A DNA stretch of 64,000 nucleotides from Aminivibrio pyruvatiphilus (GCF_004366815.1 NZ_SORI01000017.1:1-64000), one strand, 5' to 3'. Positions 26,145 to 34,817 are shown, numbered from the stretch's first letter. Program-made: numbers and translations. Notes: generated by a model not told the origin, from the sequence alone.

Positions 26145-26161
26145 TCTGTTCGGGAGTTTCT

Positions 26162-27487
26162 CTAGCCTTCCGATCCGACGAAGCCGAAATGGGCAAGGCG
26201 TCTCCGGCTTTCATCCCGCCCGAGGTGTTCCGCCACCTCGAAGACTCCGGGGCTGACCTTCATGCCGGTGAGGGCCATCCTCAGGGGCATGGCGATGTCC
26301 TTCATTTTGACGGAATGGTTTTCGCTCCACGTGCGGGTGAATTCTTCCAGCGGGTGGGCTTTCCATTCGGGAAGTGCGAGGAGTTCCCCGTAGAATTTCC
26401 GGAGGATCCCCCTTCCCGCGTCGTCCACGTCCGAACCGTCGTACCTGGCCTTTACAGCGTCAAAGGTGACAAAATAATCCGAGTACCCCGCAGCCTCCTT
26501 CGCCGTCTGTCCCCTTCCGCAGAGGACCACGAGTGACTGGGCGAGGTATTCCCGTGAATGATCGTCCACGGGAAGCCCCATTTCCCTCCAGAAGGGTTCC
26601 ACGAGCTCGAGCCTCGTGTAGGGATCGAGGCGCTTCAGGTGCTCCTGGTTGATGAAGTTGAGTTTTTCCATGTCGAACACGGCGGCCCGCTTCGTCACCC
26701 TTGAAAGCTCGAAAAGGGCCACGGCTTCGTCCCGGCTGAAAATCTCGTTGTTCTCTCCGGCGGACCAGCCGAGCAGGGCGAGGAAATTGAAGACCGAGTC
26801 CGGCATGTAGCCCATGTCACGGAACTCGTAGACGCTGGTAGCCCCATGGCGCTTGGAGAGTTTTTTCTTGTCCTTCCCGAGGATCATGGGAAGATGCCCG
26901 AAAGCGGGGTAGTCCCATCCGAGAGCGTCATAGATGAGGAGTTGCTTGGGCGTGTTGGAAATATGGTCCTCGCCCCGGATGACGTGGGTGATTCCCATGC
27001 AGTGGTCGTCGATGACGACGGCGTAGTTGTAGGTCGGCATGCCGTCGCTCTTTATGAGCACCGTATCCTTCAGGGTTTCGCTCATGACCTCGATATGGCC
27101 GTAGACCACGTCGTCGAAGGCAAGTTTCACGCCTTCGGGGTTTTTGAAGATGACGGCATCTCCTTCCCTGTAGGCTTTTCCTTCGGCAACGAGCTGGTCT
27201 GCATACTTGTGGTACAGGGGAAGCCGCTCGGACTGCCTGTAGGGGCCGTAATCGCCCCCCGCGTCGGGGCCTTCGTCCCAGTCGAGGCCGAGCCAGCGCA
27301 TGCCCGACATGATGGTTTCCTCATATTCCTTGGTGGACCGCTCCCGGTCGGTGTCCTCGATCCTGAGAATGAACCTTCCGCCCATGTGGCGGGCCCAGAG
27401 CCAGTTGAACAGGGCGGTGTGCCCTCCGCCGATGTGGAGCGCTCCCGTAGGGCTCGGAGCGAATCTTACCCTTACCGTATCCGTCAT
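26162..27487 (-). CDS. gltX: Glutamyl-tRNA synthetase
   Basis: 441 residues from the start at 27487 (agggagg upstream on the minus strand). Motifs are VRVRFAPSPTGALHIGGGHTA (HIGH class) and KDKKKLSKRHGA (KMSKS class), with GEDHISNTPKQ between. It charges tRNA-Glu; since a GlnRS is also encoded, it need not misacylate tRNA-Gln. It is shorter than the roughly 470-490 residues common in bacteria, mainly in the anticodon-binding part. A longer upstream reading to 28351 is antisense to polA and rejected. Confidence 0.94.
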   Translation of the reverse strand: MTDTVRVRFAPSPTGALHIGGGHTALFNWLWARHMGGRFILRIEDTDRERSTKEYEETIMSGMRWLGLDWDEGPDAGGDYGPYRQSERLPLYHKYADQLVAEGKAYREGDAVIFKNPEGVKLAFDDVVYGHIEVMSETLKDTVLIKSDGMPTYNYAVVIDDHCMGITHVIRGEDHISNTPKQLLIYDALGWDYPAFGHLPMILGKDKKKLSKRHGATSVYEFRDMGYMPDSVFNFLALLGWSAGENNEIFSRDEAVALFELSRVTKRAAVFDMEKLNFINQEHLKRLDPYTRLELVEPFWREMGLPVDDHSREYLAQSLVVLCGRGQTAKEAAGYSDYFVTFDAVKARYDGSDVDDAGRGILRKFYGELLALPEWKAHPLEEFTRTWSENHSVKMKDIAMPLRMALTGMKVSPGVFEVAEHLGRDESRRRLAHFGFVGSEG

Positions 27488-27546
27488 TTTCGTTCCTCCC
27501 TGACGTTGGATAGTGCAGAACTCTTTTGTGCATGAATCCCGACAAT

Positions 27547-27561
27547 GGGTTATTATAACCC
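27547..27561. repeat. Perfect palindrome in the gltX-polA gap
   Basis: GGGTTA-TTA-TAACCC is a perfect six-base inverted repeat in the divergent intergenic region. On the minus strand it contains TATAAT and on the plus strand TATTAT, so it could hold -10 boxes for both genes, an operator, or both. No good -35 boxes were found on either side. Confidence 0.5.
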
Positions 27562-27604
27562 AGTCAGGCCGAAAAGGACCAAAAAGAAAAAGGATGTGAT
27601 CCCC

Positions 27605-30145
27605 ATGAAGGGGAAGAAGCTGCTTCTCGTCGACGGGCACGGGCTTGCTTTCCGTGCCTTCTACGCCCTCCCGGAGCTTACCGCCCCGGACGGCACGCCC
27701 ACGAACGCCGTGGTCGGCTTTTTCAACATGTTCCAGAAAGTACGGGAAGACTGGAAACCCGACCTGTGCGGCGTGATATTCGACGCCCCCGGGCCCACGT
27801 TCCGCCACGAAGCCTACGAAGAATACAAAGCCGGCAGGAAGCCTACGCCACCGGAGTTCAAGGTCCAGGTTCCCCTCATTTCCGAGCTTCTTTCCCTCAT
27901 GGGCATACCGGTGGTCATGCGGCAGGGAGTGGAGGCGGACGACGTTCTTGCTTCCGTGGCCTGCACGGCCGCCGGGGAGCAGCTTGAAACTCTGATTCTT
28001 TCCTCCGACAAGGACATACTCCAGATACTGGGGCCGGGGCTTTCCGTACTCCGTCCCGGCAAGGGGATTACTTCCTTCAAACTCATGGATGAAGGGAGCT
28101 TTGTGGAGGAATACGGTTTCCTCCCGTCGGCCATGACCGACTATCTTGCTCTTCTCGGCGACGCCGCGGACAATGTGCCGGGCGTTCCTGGCGTGGGAGA
28201 GAAAACCGCAAAGGCCCTTCTCGCAGAGTACGGGAGCCTTGACGCCATCTATGACCGGCTTGAATCCCTCAAACCGGGGCTGAGGAAAAAGTTCGAGGAA
28301 AACCGGGAACAGGCCTACAGGAGCAGAGAACTGGTGACCCTTCTCTGCCATACCAGGGAAAATCTCGGGGATTTCCTTCCCGGAGAGCCTGACCGGGAAG
28401 GCTTCCTTGAAAGATGCAGATCCCTCGGGCTGCAGAAGATGGCCGGAAAGATGGTTCCCGGAGAAGGGCGAGGGCAGGCACCGGCGCCTGTCGCTGAACT
28501 GCTTCCGAAGGGAAGCCGCGGCGAAAAAAGCTCCCTGCCTTCCGGGGTATTTGTTCCCGTCATCAGCGGAAAATACCCCGTCAGCCTTACCATGGAGGAG
28601 TTCTGCCTTACGGGGCCTGACGGAGACAGGGCAGGAAAAACCAGGGATGAAGCTCTTTCCGCCCTCGCCGGACGGGGAAACGGAAAGGTTCTGCTGCCGG
28701 ACTACAAGGAGGCCGCGGCCTGCCTTGGAAGCTCCTTCCTTCCCCCTTCAGCCGTACTGGATTTCAAGACTGCCCATTACCTTCTTCATCCGGACGGCGG
28801 CGTCCACCACCCCGAAGGGCTGTTCACGGAATATGCCTCCCTTTCCCCAGCGGAAAAGGGAGGGTTTCTCGCCGCCAGGTTCGGGGAACTCGCGGGGGAG
28901 ATGGGGGACCACGAGGGCCTCTCCATCCTCATGGAGCAGACGGATCTTCCCCTCGTTCCTGTCCTCGTGGACATGGAAAAGCACGGCATCGGCTGCAGCA
29001 TCCCCGCCTTCGGCGCCCTGGAGGCGGACCTCTCTTCCAGGTTGAAGGGCATCGAGGAGGAGATCACCGCCAGGGGAGGGGAGAAGATCAACCTCAATTC
29101 CCCGAAGCAGGTGGCGTGGCTTCTCTTTGAAAAACTTGGCCTCCCGGCAGGAAAGACCACCAAGACAGGCTACTCCACGGACATCTCCGTCCTCGAAGGG
29201 CTTTCCGCCATGGGAAGACCCTATGACGAGGTGCCCAACCTTCTCATCGAGTACCGGGAGCTCTCGAAGATGCTCTCCGGCTTCGTCCAGCCCCTCGTGA
29301 AGGCGGCCCGGGACGGGGACGGAATCATCCACGGCGTTTTCGAGCCGGCGGTGACCGGCACGGGGCGGCTCAGCAGCAGGGACCCCAACCTTCAGAACCT
29401 GCCCTCCTTCGGCGAGTGGTCCGGGAGGATAAAGAAGGGGCTCCTCCCCACCGGCGAGGGGAATGTTTTCGTGGCGGCGGACTATTCCCAGATCGAACTC
29501 CGGGTGCTGGCCCATCTCTGCGGCGACAGGAGACTGCTGGACGCCTTCGCCCAGGGAAGGGACATCCATACGGAGACGGCGTCCTGGGTCTTCTCCATGG
29601 AGACAGCCCTCGTCACGCCGGAGCTCCGCCGGGTAGCGAAGATGATCAACTTCGGGCTCCTCTACGGCATGAGCTCCTTCGGCCTTGCCCAGAGACTGGG
29701 CATAGGCCGCCAGGAGGCCTCTGACATCATCCGCAGGTATTTCGAAGCCCTGCCGGGGGTGAAAGACTACCTGGAGAAGAGCTACGACGATGCCCGGAAG
29801 AGGGGATTCACCCTGACCCTGGCAGGGAGGATACGCCCCCTGGCCGAAGTGTCAGTGAGCCCCAGGGACAGGGACGCCCTGCGGAGGGTGGCTGTGAACA
29901 CACCCATCCAGGGAACGGCGGCCGATATTGCCAGGAAGGCCATGGTGGACTTCGCGGGGGCCTTCCCGTCCTCCGGAACGGTCAGTCTTGTCCTCCAGGT
30001 TCACGACTCCCTGGTCTGCGAATGCCACGCAGAGGACGCGGAAGATGTGAAGCGGTCCCTCGAGGGGATCATGGAGCGGGCGGCGGACCTTGCCGTGCCA
30101 CTGAAGGTGGAGTCGAAAACGGGGAGCAGCCTCGCCGAAGTCTAA
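27605..30145 (+). CDS. polA: DNA polymerase I
   Basis: 846 residues from ATG 27605. The 5'-3' exonuclease domain (about 1-290) starts KKLLLVDGHGLAFRAFYAL and has GDAADNVPGVPGVGEKTA. The middle domain (about 300-450) lacks the DxE exonuclease motifs, so proofreading is probably absent. The polymerase domain has motif A DYSQIELRVLAHL, motif B RRVAKMINFGLLYGMSSFGLA and motif C QVHDSLV. In motif C the usual HDE is HDS (His800, Asp801, Ser802), losing the second carboxylate. It functions in repair and Okazaki fragment processing. Confidence 0.94.
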   Translation: MKGKKLLLVDGHGLAFRAFYALPELTAPDGTPTNAVVGFFNMFQKVREDWKPDLCGVIFDAPGPTFRHEAYEEYKAGRKPTPPEFKVQVPLISELLSLMGIPVVMRQGVEADDVLASVACTAAGEQLETLILSSDKDILQILGPGLSVLRPGKGITSFKLMDEGSFVEEYGFLPSAMTDYLALLGDAADNVPGVPGVGEKTAKALLAEYGSLDAIYDRLESLKPGLRKKFEENREQAYRSRELVTLLCHTRENLGDFLPGEPDREGFLERCRSLGLQKMAGKMVPGEGRGQAPAPVAELLPKGSRGEKSSLPSGVFVPVISGKYPVSLTMEEFCLTGPDGDRAGKTRDEALSALAGRGNGKVLLPDYKEAAACLGSSFLPPSAVLDFKTAHYLLHPDGGVHHPEGLFTEYASLSPAEKGGFLAARFGELAGEMGDHEGLSILMEQTDLPLVPVLVDMEKHGIGCSIPAFGALEADLSSRLKGIEEEITARGGEKINLNSPKQVAWLLFEKLGLPAGKTTKTGYSTDISVLEGLSAMGRPYDEVPNLLIEYRELSKMLSGFVQPLVKAARDGDGIIHGVFEPAVTGTGRLSSRDPNLQNLPSFGEWSGRIKKGLLPTGEGNVFVAADYSQIELRVLAHLCGDRRLLDAFAQGRDIHTETASWVFSMETALVTPELRRVAKMINFGLLYGMSSFGLAQRLGIGRQEASDIIRRYFEALPGVKDYLEKSYDDARKRGFTLTLAGRIRPLAEVSVSPRDRDALRRVAVNTPIQGTAADIARKAMVDFAGAFPSSGTVSLVLQVHDSLVCECHAEDAEDVKRSLEGIMERAADLAVPLKVESKTGSSLAEV

Positions 30146-30218
30146 CGCCTCATTTGAACCATACTATGGTAAAATACCCCATTGGAATCCGGAAATCAGA
30201 AAGAGAGGAAGATGTCCC

Positions 30219-31298
30219 TTGTTGATGAGAACCCTGAGGTCTCAGGTCCGCTGGATTATGATCGCCATCGTCGTCCTTTTTGTCCTGTCCATTTTTGGAA
30301 TGTACGGCTTTGACAGTGGTCCCCGAAGAGGATCATCCGGCGGCGAAGACTACATCGTTGCAGAAATAGACGGCAAGGCCGTAATGCGCTCCATGCTCGA
30401 CGAACAGCTCCGCAACTACGTGGAGAGGGCTAACATCAGGGATATTGCCTCCGGCGACGTGCCCCGCCTCTACCAGGCCGCCCTGGAGAACATCGCCCTT
30501 GTCTCCCGGCTCGCCAAGGAAGCCGAGGAATCCGGGCTGAAGGCGACGGAAGAGGAGATCAACGCCGCCGTGAAGGAAGTCAGCGAACAGTTCCCCACAA
30601 AGGAAGCCTTCATGCAGTACCTCGACCGTTCAGGGATCAAGATGAGCGCCTTCCGGGAGAGCATGGCCCAGCAGGTCGTCCAGATGAAGCTCATGGAAAA
30701 GGCCGTCGGCACCACTGATGTCAAGGAAGAGGAAGTGAAGGAGTTTTACGAGAAGCTGAAGCTCCTCTTCTTCCATTCTCCCGCCGGGTACTCCATGGAT
30801 TTCATCCGCCTGAAGACGAAGGATGAGGCCGACAGGCTTCTTGCCGTTCTCGCCGAAGGGAAGGACTGGAAAGAGGCCGTGGAGGCCGTGACATCAGGGG
30901 ACGTGATCGAGAAGACACCGGAGAGCGGGCCAGTCTTCATCCCCGAGTCCAGCTTCAGGGACGCCCTGGCCCCCCTTGCGGATCTTGCCGTCGGCGAAGT
31001 GAGCCCCGCGGTGGAGATCGCGAGCAACGACATCCTCATCGCCGTGAAACGCGGGAAGGTGGAAGAGAAGACCGCCCCCTTCGAGGAAGTCAGCGGCGAC
31101 GTGAAGGCTCTCCTTACGGAAGAAAAGAGCAGGGAAGCCCAGTCCAATTTCTTCAGGGAACTCAGGGAAAGGACCAGCATTGTAATCCACGACCATGACC
31201 TTTTCCCCAAGCCCGAGGCAAAGACGGAAGCCCCCGCCCCCTCATCTGAGAAGAGCGGCGATGTGCAGACTCCCGCAGGCGGAGAAGAGAAGAAGTAA
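30219..31298 (+). CDS. SurA/PpiD-like membrane-anchored peptidyl-prolyl isomerase or chaperone
   Basis: 359 residues. A single N-terminal membrane helix (WIMIAIVVLFVLSIFGMYGF) anchors a periplasmic domain. A SurA N-terminal-like helical region covers residues 45-165. A parvulin-like PPIC segment around residues 180-290 (SMDFIRLKTKDEADRLLAVLAEGKDWKEA, then LADLAVGEVSPAVEI) follows. The tail is Lys/Ala/Pro-rich. It probably helps fold exported proteins. TTG 30219 fits the gagagga better, while ATG 30225 is a conventional alternative. Confidence 0.8.
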   Translation: MLMRTLRSQVRWIMIAIVVLFVLSIFGMYGFDSGPRRGSSGGEDYIVAEIDGKAVMRSMLDEQLRNYVERANIRDIASGDVPRLYQAALENIALVSRLAKEAEESGLKATEEEINAAVKEVSEQFPTKEAFMQYLDRSGIKMSAFRESMAQQVVQMKLMEKAVGTTDVKEEEVKEFYEKLKLLFFHSPAGYSMDFIRLKTKDEADRLLAVLAEGKDWKEAVEAVTSGDVIEKTPESGPVFIPESSFRDALAPLADLAVGEVSPAVEIASNDILIAVKRGKVEEKTAPFEEVSGDVKALLTEEKSREAQSNFFRELRERTSIVIHDHDLFPKPEAKTEAPAPSSEKSGDVQTPAGGEEKK

Positions 31299-31321
31299 GC
31301 TGACAGACATTTTTGAGGCTA

Positions 31322-31350
31322 TTGACATAAGTTCCGTACCTTACTAGAAT
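31322..31350 (+). promoter_or_regulatory. Promoter of the tRNA-Ser/tRNA-Arg unit
   Basis: A perfect TTGACA (31322-31327), a 17-base spacer and TAGAAT (31345-31350). The predicted start is near 31357, only about 9 bases before mature tRNA-Ser. It is a strong stable-RNA type promoter. Confidence 0.85.
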
Positions 31351-31365
31351 AGACTCCGCGATTGT

Positions 31366-31460
31366 GGTGGGTTGGCCGAGTAGGCTGAAGGCACTCGCCT
31401 GCTAAGCGAGTAGGGGGGCTTAAACCTCCCTCGAGGGTTCGAATCCCTCACCCACCGCCA
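31366..31460 (+). tRNA. tRNA-Ser (GCT anticodon)
   Basis: A 95-nt class II tRNA with a long variable arm. The acceptor GGTGGGT pairs with ACCCACC, and CCA is encoded. The anticodon stem-loop CTCGC-CTGCTAA-GCGAG gives GCT, reading AGC and AGU serine codons. The T loop is GGGTTCGAATCCC. Confidence 0.96.
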
Positions 31461-31474
31461 TCAACAACCGACAG

Positions 31475-31551
31475 GCGCCGGTAGCTCAGATGGATAGAGC
31501 GGCGGTCTACGGAACCGCAGGTCACGAGTTCGAATCTTGTCCGGCGCGCCA
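31475..31551 (+). tRNA. tRNA-Arg (ACG anticodon)
   Basis: A 77-nt cloverleaf with acceptor GCGCCGG / CCGGCGC and encoded CCA. The anticodon arm GCGGT-CTACGGA-ACCGC gives ACG, whose first A is normally deaminated to inosine by TadA to read CGU, CGC and CGA. A TadA domain is encoded in this window at 37754. Confidence 0.96.
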
Positions 31552-31561
31552 CTGACAGCAC

Positions 31562-31595
31562 AACCCCCGCAATATCTGCGGGGGTTTTTCTTTTT
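31562..31595 (+). terminator. Terminator of the tRNA pair
   Basis: AACCCCCGCA and TGCGGGGGTT form a ten-pair stem around a short AT loop, followed by TTTCTTTTT, 11 bases after tRNA-Arg. Confidence 0.88.
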
Positions 31596-31777
31596 CCGCA
31601 TACGGCACGTTCACGGCAGGAATTTCGTGCTCCGGCGGACAGGAATGCAAACGGAGCGTATTTACGCAATCCGCCTTTTTCCGTATACCCTCCGCTTCCG
31701 GTGTCTGTTATACTTCCCTGCGAATCCGGCTGAAATGAACCCGTCCGAAACGAGCAGTTCATTCAAGGAGAATGCCC

Positions 31778-33577
31778 ATGACCCTCAGAAATACCCCTTG
31801 TTCCGACTTCCGTTCCTATTCGCCCCGCACTCTGAAGAAGAGTTCCCTTGTATTGCTCCTTCTCCTGGTTCTTCTGTCCGCCGGGGAAGCTTTTGGAGCC
31901 CAAACCGTACGAAAGGATGCATTCATAGCCCAGCTTTTCCAGGCCAGAGGTTTTGCCGCTCCCTCGGGGGAAAAAGACCTGGTAAGGGCCGCCCTCGAAC
32001 TCGATGTGATCCCTGTTCCGGAGGGAAGGCTCGATGCCCCGATCACCATGAAGGAAGCCATCGTGTTTGCCGTCCACAGCCTGGGCCTTGCCTCCGTGGC
32101 GGATGTTCTCTCGGGGGCGCCTCTGCCCTTCCGGGATGTGGGAAGCCTGAAGCCCCTCGAAAGGGGATACCTGGCGGCAGCCCTGAACATGAATCCCCCC
32201 CTGCTGAAAAAAAACGTCACCTCCTTCGGCCCTGCGAAAAAGGTAACCCCTAAGGAGGCGCAGAATATCGCCGCCATCGTCCGGGCTGCCCGGAAGGGGC
32301 TGTCCCTCTCCGCGAAGTATTCTCCGGTAAAGGGAATGACGGTGCAGGTGCACAGGGAGGGCCTCCAAGACAGGCCTCCGAAGTGGCGGGCGGCAGCCAA
32401 CGGTTTTGAGTCCAGGGAGGAGGCGGAGCTGTTCCGGGATGCCCTGGCCGGCAAGGGGGTGGAGGGAACGGTGGACAGCCAGAACTATGACTGGCGGGTC
32501 AGGTCGGCTCTTTCCGATACCTACGGGCCCATTCGGGAATTCCTGGCCGCCTGCGAAAGCCTTGGCAGGAAAGGCGTGGTGTTTCCCTCGCCCGTAAGCT
32601 GGGACACTCCGGGAGCTCCCCGGTTCTGGATCATGGTCATACTGGATCCCGCCCGGTTCGACATCCGGCCCGTCTTCGCACCGGAGGGCCTGTACACCCT
32701 GGCTCCCCTCAGCTCCATGACCACGGGAGCCATGGCGGCCGTCAACGGCGGGTATTTCAGCATCAGCGGCAAGGAGCGGGGAGCGCCCATCGGCGCCATC
32801 ATCGAGAGGGGCGTCATGGTGAACCCCCCCTATAAAGGGCGGACCATTCTCGGCTGGAACGGGAAGAACCAGGCGGCCTTCGGCCAGATGGAGTGGAGGG
32901 CCGAAGTACATTTCCCCGGCGGAGGCTTCATGGACGTCACCGGGCTGAACAGGACTGTTCGGGGAGACGGAGTGGTGATCTTCACCAGGCATTTCGGCGA
33001 ATGTACTCCCCCGTTTTCCGGTCCCGTGGTGGAGGTTGTCCTCGACGGCGATACCTGCGTGGAGGTCCGGCGGGAGGGAGGGAATCCCATACCTCCGGGA
33101 AAAAGGGTCCTTGCCGTCTACGGCACCCCGGCCCGTTTTGCCGAATCAATCGTTCCGGGGGACCGTATCAGAATTGCCCAGACGGTGAACGACGGAGATC
33201 CCTACTGGACATCCATGACGAATGCCATCCAGGGGGGGCCGTTCCTGGTGCGAAAGGGCATCCTTTCCATGGAAACGGAAAATCTCAACGATTCCATAGT
33301 GAACAAGCGTCATCCGAGGTCGGTCATCGGCCTCACAGAAAAAGGCCAATGGTTTTTCTTCGTGGGTGACGGCCGCAACGCGGTCCACAGCGTGGGGTTC
33401 ACCCTTGCGGAAACGGCGGAGATATTGAAGAAAAACGGGGTGTCCTACGCACTGAACCTCGACGGCGGCGGCTCTTCAACTCTCTTTGCGGGAGGGCGGA
33501 TCATGAACGTTCTTTCCGATGGAAGGGAACGGCCTGTAAGCTACGGCGTCGGCGCTTTTCCGAAGGGAGGAAACTGA
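31778..33577 (+). CDS. Secreted phosphodiester glycosidase (NAGPA-domain) protein
   Basis: 599 residues from ATG 31778 (aaggag 7 bases upstream). The signal sequence contains SSLVLLLLLVLLSAGEAFGA. An N-terminal region of about 200 residues has no clear family, and a SPOR-like segment (ANGFESREEAELFRDALAGKGVEG) may bind peptidoglycan. The C-terminal NAGPA/DUF2233 domain has MAAVNGGYFSISG, TMTNAIQGGPFLV, NKRHPRSVIGL and the catalytic-type ALNLDGGGSSTLF. It probably cleaves phosphodiester-linked sugars in the cell envelope; the substrate is unknown. Confidence 0.82.
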   Translation: MTLRNTPCSDFRSYSPRTLKKSSLVLLLLLVLLSAGEAFGAQTVRKDAFIAQLFQARGFAAPSGEKDLVRAALELDVIPVPEGRLDAPITMKEAIVFAVHSLGLASVADVLSGAPLPFRDVGSLKPLERGYLAAALNMNPPLLKKNVTSFGPAKKVTPKEAQNIAAIVRAARKGLSLSAKYSPVKGMTVQVHREGLQDRPPKWRAAANGFESREEAELFRDALAGKGVEGTVDSQNYDWRVRSALSDTYGPIREFLAACESLGRKGVVFPSPVSWDTPGAPRFWIMVILDPARFDIRPVFAPEGLYTLAPLSSMTTGAMAAVNGGYFSISGKERGAPIGAIIERGVMVNPPYKGRTILGWNGKNQAAFGQMEWRAEVHFPGGGFMDVTGLNRTVRGDGVVIFTRHFGECTPPFSGPVVEVVLDGDTCVEVRREGGNPIPPGKRVLAVYGTPARFAESIVPGDRIRIAQTVNDGDPYWTSMTNAIQGGPFLVRKGILSMETENLNDSIVNKRHPRSVIGLTEKGQWFFFVGDGRNAVHSVGFTLAETAEILKKNGVSYALNLDGGGSSTLFAGGRIMNVLSDGRERPVSYGVGAFPKGGN

Positions 33578-33692
33578 CGGGAAAAACTGAAAATATGAAT
33601 AATCCCGTGGAGAAGAACCGAATACGCCGTTTTATGATAGACTACACGACGCAAGAAAAAGAAAAAAATATGGAAGGAGTTGTACCAGTCAA

Positions 33693-34190
33693 ATGAAAAA
33701 ACAGTCCCGCCTTATCACCCTTTTTGTCCTCGCGCTTCTCGCCCTTGTCCTCTCGGTTTCCGCAGCCTTCGCATCGGCAGCCCCCCAGCCGGTGAACTTC
33801 GGCCAGGATGCAAACAAGATGCAGTGGTACCTTGTGAACTACGGCAAGAATGACGACGGCCACTTCGCCTGTACCAGGAAATATTACACCAACCCCGAAG
33901 AGAAGAAGAAGACCATCGATCTCATCGTCGAGAAGTTCGCTATCGACCAGGAGACCGCTTCCGGCCTGTACTTCACGGAATACGGCTACGTCTATTCCGC
34001 CGACGGAAAGGACTTTGCCGTCACGTACGTCAATCACTACGACATGGTGGGCAACGTGATCAAGTCCACCGAATACGATGCTGCCGGCAGGGAGTTCATA
34101 AAGATGTCCAAGGAAATGATCCCCTTCAAGGCTCATCCCTACGCCACCGGCAAGCTTCCCGCGAAGAAGCCCGCCCCGAAGAAGAAGTAG
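33693..34190 (+). CDS. Small secreted protein of unknown function
   Basis: 165 residues with a clear signal peptide (LITLFVLALLALVLSVSAAFASA, cleavage probably after ASA). The mature part is soluble, with DGHFACTRKYYTNPEEKKKTIDLIVEKFAID and repeated strand-like Tyr-rich stretches (GLYFTEYGYVYSADGKDF). The C-terminus is a Lys/Pro tail (KLPAKKPAPKKK) that could contact the negatively charged wall or membrane. The ribosome binding site is ggaaggag. I do not recognise a family. A strong terminator follows, so it is transcribed alone or with the glycosidase. Confidence 0.75.
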   Translation: MKKQSRLITLFVLALLALVLSVSAAFASAAPQPVNFGQDANKMQWYLVNYGKNDDGHFACTRKYYTNPEEKKKTIDLIVEKFAIDQETASGLYFTEYGYVYSADGKDFAVTYVNHYDMVGNVIKSTEYDAAGREFIKMSKEMIPFKAHPYATGKLPAKKPAPKKK

Positions 34191-34204
34191 CATTCATGAT
34201 GCGG

Positions 34205-34233
34205 AAGCCCGGCCCCGAGCCGGGCTTTTTTTT
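34205..34233 (+). terminator. Terminator after the small secreted protein
   Basis: AGCCCGGC and GCCGGGCT form a GC-rich stem with a five-base loop and are followed by eight Ts. Confidence 0.88.
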
Positions 34234-34243
34234 ATGCCTTCCG

Positions 34244-34272
34244 TTGCGTTTCGCCCTGAAATACAGTAATCT
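34244..34272 (+). promoter_or_regulatory. Candidate promoter of the tautomerase-ArsA-PseC operon
   Basis: TTGCGT (34244-34249), a 17-base spacer and TAATCT (34267-34272), 28 bases before the first start codon. Each box matches four of six consensus bases. Confidence 0.4.
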
Positions 34273-34299
34273 TCATTAAAAGAAGAGGAGGCGGTTTCC

Positions 34300-34491
34300 A
34301 TGCCCATAGTCAATATCTACATGTACGAAGGACGTTCACTGGATCAGAAAAGAAAACTCGCCGCAGAGGTGACCGAAGCGATCTGCAGGGCGCTTGACGT
34401 GGGGCCTGACGTGGTCAGGATCATGATCAACGACATGCCCAGGGAGAACATGGCGGTTGCCGGGGTGCTGAATATCGACAAGGGGAAATAG
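34300..34491 (+). CDS. 4-oxalocrotonate tautomerase family protein
   Basis: 63 residues starting MPIVNIYMYEGRSLDQKRKLAAEVTEA. The proline directly after the initiator Met is the catalytic base of this superfamily, and the length matches the single-unit 4-OT class, which assembles as hexamers. The C-terminal part DVVRIMINDMPRENMAVAG is also typical. It catalyses keto-enol tautomerisation of small acids; the physiological substrate is unknown. The ribosome binding site is agaggagg. It is the first gene of a compact operon. Confidence 0.9.
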   Translation: MPIVNIYMYEGRSLDQKRKLAAEVTEAICRALDVGPDVVRIMINDMPRENMAVAGVLNIDKGK

Positions 34492-34513
34492 CCCCCTTCC
34501 GGGACGGAATTCC

Positions 34514-34804
34514 ATGGATAAATTTCTGAAAGCGCTCCGTACGGGGTGGGAGTTTTTCGTCCTCTTCCACCATGGTACCTTTGTTGATAAAAATATGGCC
34601 GTGGTCCGGAAAGAGGCCTTCGACATCAACGACAACCTCATGCTGCTTCTTTTCGGTGATTATCTCGGCATCCCGAATCCCATGTCCTATTACATGCTCG
34701 AGCTTCTTCCCTACGTGGCGGACGACCTTGAACCCTGGGAGCGGAGGATCCAGAACAGGAAGTTCATTATCGCCGAAAAGGCCGCTCAATATGATTTCGA
34801 CTGA
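34514..34804 (+). CDS. Small conserved protein next to an ArsA-type ATPase
   Basis: 96 residues, mainly helical, with no cysteine. The core NLMLLLFGDYLGIPNPMSYYMLELLPYVADDLEPWERR resembles small proteins that I recall being encoded next to ArsA-type ATPases (called cory-CC-star in some annotations); that name is from memory and uncertain. It lies 22 bases after the tautomerase and 13 bases before the ATPase. The conserved linkage suggests a partner or adaptor of the ATPase. Confidence 0.6.
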   Translation: MDKFLKALRTGWEFFVLFHHGTFVDKNMAVVRKEAFDINDNLMLLLFGDYLGIPNPMSYYMLELLPYVADDLEPWERRIQNRKFIIAEKAAQYDFD

Positions 34805-34817
34805 GGTGACGCGGACA

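Noticed and set aside
26162-28351. A 729-codon minus-strand reading of gltX extending into polA
   Set aside because: The extra N-terminal 288 codons are antisense to polA, show no synthetase similarity, and a well-placed ribosome binding site sets the start at 27487.
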